Part shown: piece after piece, positions 6,577 through 8,927 of the stretch
Layout: the number at the start of each line of letters is the position of its first letter
Numbering within the stretch: the stretch's first letter is position 1
Source of the DNA: Ruminococcaceae bacterium UBA7135
GTDB lineage: Bacteria > Bacillota > Clostridia > Oscillospirales > Ruminococcaceae
NCBI GenBank assembly: GCA_002492075.1
Contig: DKXD01000185.1
Span: 34,865 to 43,791 of the forward strand
Length of the DNA stretch: 8,927 bases
Reading direction: 5' to 3'
Notes under the pieces: generated by a model
Seen by the model: the letters and a program-made list of their open reading frames with translations, nothing else
Told to the model about the DNA's origin: nothing
Databases searched by the model: none
Program-made: the position numbers and the translations under genes

Positions 6577-8208
6577 TTATTTGTGGAGTTTTGCCAGCGC
6601 GAAATTCACCGTTTTGGAAAACGGATTATAAATGATATCCTCTCCTTTTTTGGACGTGAAGAAATACTCGTTTTTGTAATAGAGCGGATAAAACGCGTTG
6701 TGGTCGATAAGCGTCTGCTCGGCTTTCAAATACAGCGCGGCACTTTCAGCGGAGCTTGCGGCTTCCTCCGCTTTGTTAAGATACTCCTCGAACTCAGCGT
6801 TATAGAAATGCGTATAGTTTTCGCTGCTCGATCTTGTAAACTGTTCAAGATAAGCCGATGGACTGTTATACTTTCCCGAAAGCTCCAGAACGGCGATATC
6901 GAAATCGCCCTCACGGAGAGCCTTTGCATACTCGTTTTCCGAAAGCACCTTCACCGTGCAATAAAACCCAAGCTCGCGCTGCCACTCCTGCATAGCGTAG
7001 GACACAGCGGTCTGCGCGGCGGTATCGGGAACGATCACCTTCGCGCCCGTAAGCAGAGTTTTATCTAACTGCGAGCTTATGCTGCTGAACAGATCCGTTG
7101 CCGCTTTTACATTATATTCTGGGATCGCTGCCGCTCCATTGGTTTCCCGATAGCTTTTGCCGTCGATAGACACCTGCTTCGGAACAACGCCCTCCGCTTT
7201 CTCATATTCGGGAAGCGCGTTCATTATTGCGCCGCGGTCAGTGAGCATACAAAGCGACTTTTTGAAGTTCTCGTTCTTAAAAAGCGCGAAATTGCTGTTG
7301 AACACCAATCCGCAGGTAATGTTATTAAATTCGTAAACGCTGTACGAGCCTTTTATCAGCGGCTTTTCGTTGTTTGAAACGGCAATGCAGCTTACGTCGC
7401 CGTTTTTGAAGTCGGGAATGTGATCCTCGGCGTCCTCGATAAAGAAGTTCAGCCCCGACGGACAAATGGTACGCGATTCGGCGTTTTTGGTGTTTTTCCC
7501 AAGTATCAGATTATTGGTATCGGTTATGGAATACGGGTCGAACGTCCAGCTTCTGAGGTAAAACGCGCCGTTTGACGGAGTACACTCCGCGGAAAGCCCA
7601 TACCTCCCCTGCGCGTTCTTAAAATACTCCTCGCAGCACGGCATTGCGGGCGGCTCGGCGAGCATGCTCAAAAAGCGCGGGTTGGGGTATTCAAGCGTTA
7701 TCTCAAGCTCGAAATCGCTTTTTGCCTTAACTCCCAGCTTCCCGATGTCGGTTATACTGCCCTCGTTTACGGCACATGAGTTCTTTATGCAAAAATAGTC
7801 CCTTGCGTGCGGCGCTTCGGTCTCGGGCAAGAACAATCTCCAAAACCCGAACACGAAATCGTTTGCCGTACATTGCTTCTCAAAGCCTCCGCCGTCTATC
7901 CAATAAATATCCCGCCGAATCTTGAAATCATACGTCAAACCGTCTTTCGATACGGAATAATCCTCCGCCGCGCCCTTTTGCACGGAACCGTCCTGCGCTA
8001 TTTCCACAAGCCCGGTAAACATATTCGCGATTATTGTATTGGAATTCGGCTCGCTCGCCTGCTGCGGATCGAGGGTCGTGGGGTTCGCGGAGATGTCGTA
8101 TTTAAAAATGCGCCCCAAGCCGTCGTCTTTGCGGCATGCGGTAAGTGTAGCCGCTATCGTAAGCGCGGTAAAGACCGCGATAATTTTAACGAATAATTTT
8201 ATGTTCAT
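6577..8208 (-). CDS. Oligopeptide-binding lipoprotein (OppA-like, SBP family 5)
   Basis: This is a substrate-binding protein of peptide ABC transporters, anchored outside the membrane. The 543-residue precursor starts with a signal peptide (charged MNIKLFVK, then a hydrophobic stretch) and lipobox LTAC, with Cys25 as the lipidated residue. Family segments include ISANPTTLDPQQASEPNS (39-56), GLVE (66-69), LTYDFKIRRDIYWIDG (91-106), the TANDFVFGFWRL stretch (114-125) and NGAFYLRSW (213-221). No permease or ATPase gene adjoins it, so it either serves a transporter encoded elsewhere or has another role; its ligand is unknown. ATG 8208 is preferred over a TTG at 8244 because AAGGGAG precedes it and the signal peptide then has normal length. 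It has its own promoter and is convergent to the trp operon. Confidence 0.88.
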   Translation of the reverse strand: MNIKLFVKIIAVFTALTIAATLTACRKDDGLGRIFKYDISANPTTLDPQQASEPNSNTIIANMFTGLVEIAQDGSVQKGAAEDYSVSKDGLTYDFKIRRDIYWIDGGGFEKQCTANDFVFGFWRLFLPETEAPHARDYFCIKNSCAVNEGSITDIGKLGVKAKSDFELEITLEYPNPRFLSMLAEPPAMPCCEEYFKNAQGRYGLSAECTPSNGAFYLRSWTFDPYSITDTNNLILGKNTKNAESRTICPSGLNFFIEDAEDHIPDFKNGDVSCIAVSNNEKPLIKGSYSVYEFNNITCGLVFNSNFALFKNENFKKSLCMLTDRGAIMNALPEYEKAEGVVPKQVSIDGKSYRETNGAAAIPEYNVKAATDLFSSISSQLDKTLLTGAKVIVPDTAAQTAVSYAMQEWQRELGFYCTVKVLSENEYAKALREGDFDIAVLELSGKYNSPSAYLEQFTRSSSENYTHFYNAEFEEYLNKAEEAASSAESAALYLKAEQTLIDHNAFYPLYYKNEYFFTSKKGEDIIYNPFSKTVNFALAKLHK

Positions 8209-8210
8209 CG

Positions 8211-8217
8211 CTCCCTT
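8211..8217 (-). promoter_or_regulatory. Ribosome binding site of the peptide-binding gene
   Basis: On the minus strand AAGGGAG precedes ATG 8208 with a short gap (5 nt from AAGG). The upstream in-frame TTG at 8244 has no comparable site and would lie only about 12 nt after the predicted transcription start. Confidence 0.6.
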
Positions 8218-8246
8218 GCGATTATTTGCGTTGATATTTTTCAAAG

Positions 8247-8260
8247 AAACAGTTCTGTTT
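8247..8260. promoter_or_regulatory. Palindrome at the predicted start site: operator candidate
   Basis: AAACAG and CTGTTT flank a TT centre, a 14-bp perfect-arm palindrome. It begins three bases downstream of the -10 box of the peptide-binding gene and covers the expected transcription start (about 8256). That position is typical of repressor operators. No regulator gene is visible in the window. Confidence 0.45.
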
Positions 8261-8262
8261 TT

Positions 8263-8291
8263 ATTTTACCATACTCTTTCGTAAAAATCAA
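8263..8291 (-). promoter_or_regulatory. Promoter of the peptide-binding lipoprotein gene
   Basis: On the minus strand, -35 TTGATT (8286-8291) and -10 TAAAAT (8263-8268) are separated by exactly 17 bp, and the -10 is extended with TGG (8269-8271). The predicted start near 8256 gives a leader of about 48 nt. Confidence 0.75.
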
Positions 8292-8319
8292 CATTAAAAT
8301 TATTACAAAATGATTACAA

Positions 8320-8346
8320 ATAAAAATATCCCCGCCGAAGGCAGGG
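8320..8346 (-). terminator. Intrinsic terminator after nrdG
   Basis: On the minus strand CCCTGCC pairs with GGCGGGG (one U-G pair) around a UUC loop (stem 8330-8346), followed by the T-rich tail ATATTTTTA. It ends the nrdG transcript 19 bases after the stop, so the peptide-binding gene downstream depends on its own promoter. Confidence 0.8.
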
Positions 8347-8364
8347 AAAATTTTATGCGATCGC

Positions 8365-8868
8365 TTACGCTTCGTATTCTATGACGATCCCCTCTTTGAG
8401 AGAAAGGGGAACATCTATAAGCCGCTGATTGTCGCTCCCGCGAAACGGCAGGGAAAGCGACTTTCGTTCCTCGATAAAGCGCCCGTCAACCAGAACGTCC
8501 AATATTGACAACAAATGAGCGACATCGTCCTTCATTTCGGCTTGCCGCCACAGTTCCTTCCAAGTCCAGCCGCTGTAGCACCAAAGCGACAAACCGCGCT
8601 CCTTGAAACGCCTGCCAAGCTCGTAAAGAGGTTTGGGCTGACAGAACGGCTCGCCGCCCGAGAACGTCACGCCCTTGTTCAGCGGGTCGGCTATGCACTC
8701 GTTGAACAGCTCGTCCGTATCGACAAGTCTGCCGCCGTCAAAATCGTGCGTCTGGGGATTATGACAGCCCGGGCAGTTGTGAGGGCAGCCCTGTACAAAT
8801 ATCGTGTAGCGAAAACCGGGACCGTCCACTATAGATTCCGAGACTGTGCCGGCTATTCTTATTTCCAT
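8365..8868 (-). CDS. nrdG: Anaerobic ribonucleotide reductase activating protein
   Basis: NrdG is a radical SAM enzyme that generates the glycyl radical on NrdD, the class III ribonucleotide reductase making deoxyribonucleotides without oxygen. The 167-residue product is normal length. The radical SAM cluster motif CxxxCxxC is Cys28, Cys32 and Cys35 in GCPHNCPGCHNPQTHDF; SGGEPF (70-75) binds S-adenosylmethionine; DVLVDGRF (124-131) and FRGSDNQRLIDV (142-153) are family segments near the C terminus. ATG 8868 is chosen because GGAGGA lies 5-6 nt upstream. The frame stays open upstream to a TTG at 8922, which has less support. No promoter is convincing close to the start, so it is probably transcribed with an upstream gene beyond the right edge, most likely nrdD. 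It implies an anaerobic or facultative host. Confidence 0.94.
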   Translation of the reverse strand: MEIRIAGTVSESIVDGPGFRYTIFVQGCPHNCPGCHNPQTHDFDGGRLVDTDELFNECIADPLNKGVTFSGGEPFCQPKPLYELGRRFKERGLSLWCYSGWTWKELWRQAEMKDDVAHLLSILDVLVDGRFIEERKSLSLPFRGSDNQRLIDVPLSLKEGIVIEYEA

Positions 8869-8871
8869 AAA

Positions 8872-8878
8872 TTCCTCC
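8872..8878 (-). promoter_or_regulatory. Strong ribosome binding site of nrdG
   Basis: On the minus strand TTGGAGGAATTTATG gives a near-consensus Shine-Dalgarno sequence (GGAGGA) at ideal spacing, deciding ATG 8868 as the start. Confidence 0.85.
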
Positions 8879-8903
8879 AATAAAATATAGTTTAGCTTAC
8901 AGT

Positions 8904-8926
8904 AACGTTTGAAAATCAGCAACGTT
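8904..8926. repeat. Paired AACGTT palindromes upstream of nrdG
   Basis: The self-complementary hexamer AACGTT occurs at 8904-8909 and 8921-8926 with starts 17 bp apart; the second extends to CAACGTTG. It may be a binding site for a regulator of the ribonucleotide reductase genes, or part of the preceding gene's end. It does not match the NrdR box that I know of. Confidence 0.25.
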
Positions 8927-8927
8927 G

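Noticed and set aside
6490..7068. Open plus-strand frame of 192 codons across the trpA end and the lipoprotein gene
   Set aside because: It is antisense to a well-supported OppA-like gene, crosses the terminator hairpin, and shows no recognisable domain.
8872..8927. A promoter for nrdG from TATATT-like sequences just upstream
   Set aside because: The best -10-like box would place the transcription start within the Shine-Dalgarno sequence, and no -35 fits at 16-18 bp.

Overview
The window looks like chromosomal DNA of an anaerobic member of the Bacillota, most likely a gut-type clostridium (Oscillospiraceae/Ruminococcaceae-like). Evidence for this is a T-box (not TRAP) leader in front of a tryptophan operon, strong consensus housekeeping promoters, purine-rich Shine-Dalgarno (SD) sites, and an oxygen-sensitive class III ribonucleotide reductase activase gene. 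The genus is an inference; no rRNA or other marker gene is present.

Layout, left to right. Bases 1-160 are AT-rich and contain no gene I can defend. A near-perfect promoter (TTGACA, 17-bp spacer, extended -10 TGATATAAT) sits downstream of three A-tracts phased by 10 bp. It drives a T-box leader of about 340 nt with a TGG specifier codon and a UGGC anti-acceptor sequence, both matching tRNA-Trp. A terminator and a mutually exclusive antiterminator can be drawn base by base. The plus-strand operon follows: trpE, trpG, trpC, trpF, a GNAT acetyltransferase reading frame continuous with trpB, then trpA. Most junctions overlap by 4 or 8 bp, which suggests translational coupling. The exception is the 63-nt trpG-trpC gap, exactly where trpD (anthranilate phosphoribosyltransferase) is usually found; trpD is absent from the window.

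The operon ends in a perfect 13-bp-stem hairpin shared with a convergent minus-strand gene. That gene encodes an oligopeptide-binding (OppA-like) lipoprotein with no permease or ATPase genes beside it. Its own promoter and a 14-bp palindrome centred on the predicted transcription start lie upstream. Further right, also on the minus strand, are the terminator and gene of the anaerobic ribonucleotide reductase activating protein (nrdG); its usual partner nrdD would lie beyond the right edge.

Together TrpE/TrpG make anthranilate, and TrpF, TrpC and TrpA/TrpB carry phosphoribosylanthranilate to tryptophan. The TrpD step must come from elsewhere in the genome or be missing. The two most noteworthy points are the missing trpD and the GNAT domain inserted in frame ahead of TrpB. 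I see no CRISPR array, insertion sequence, tRNA, rRNA or phage gene.
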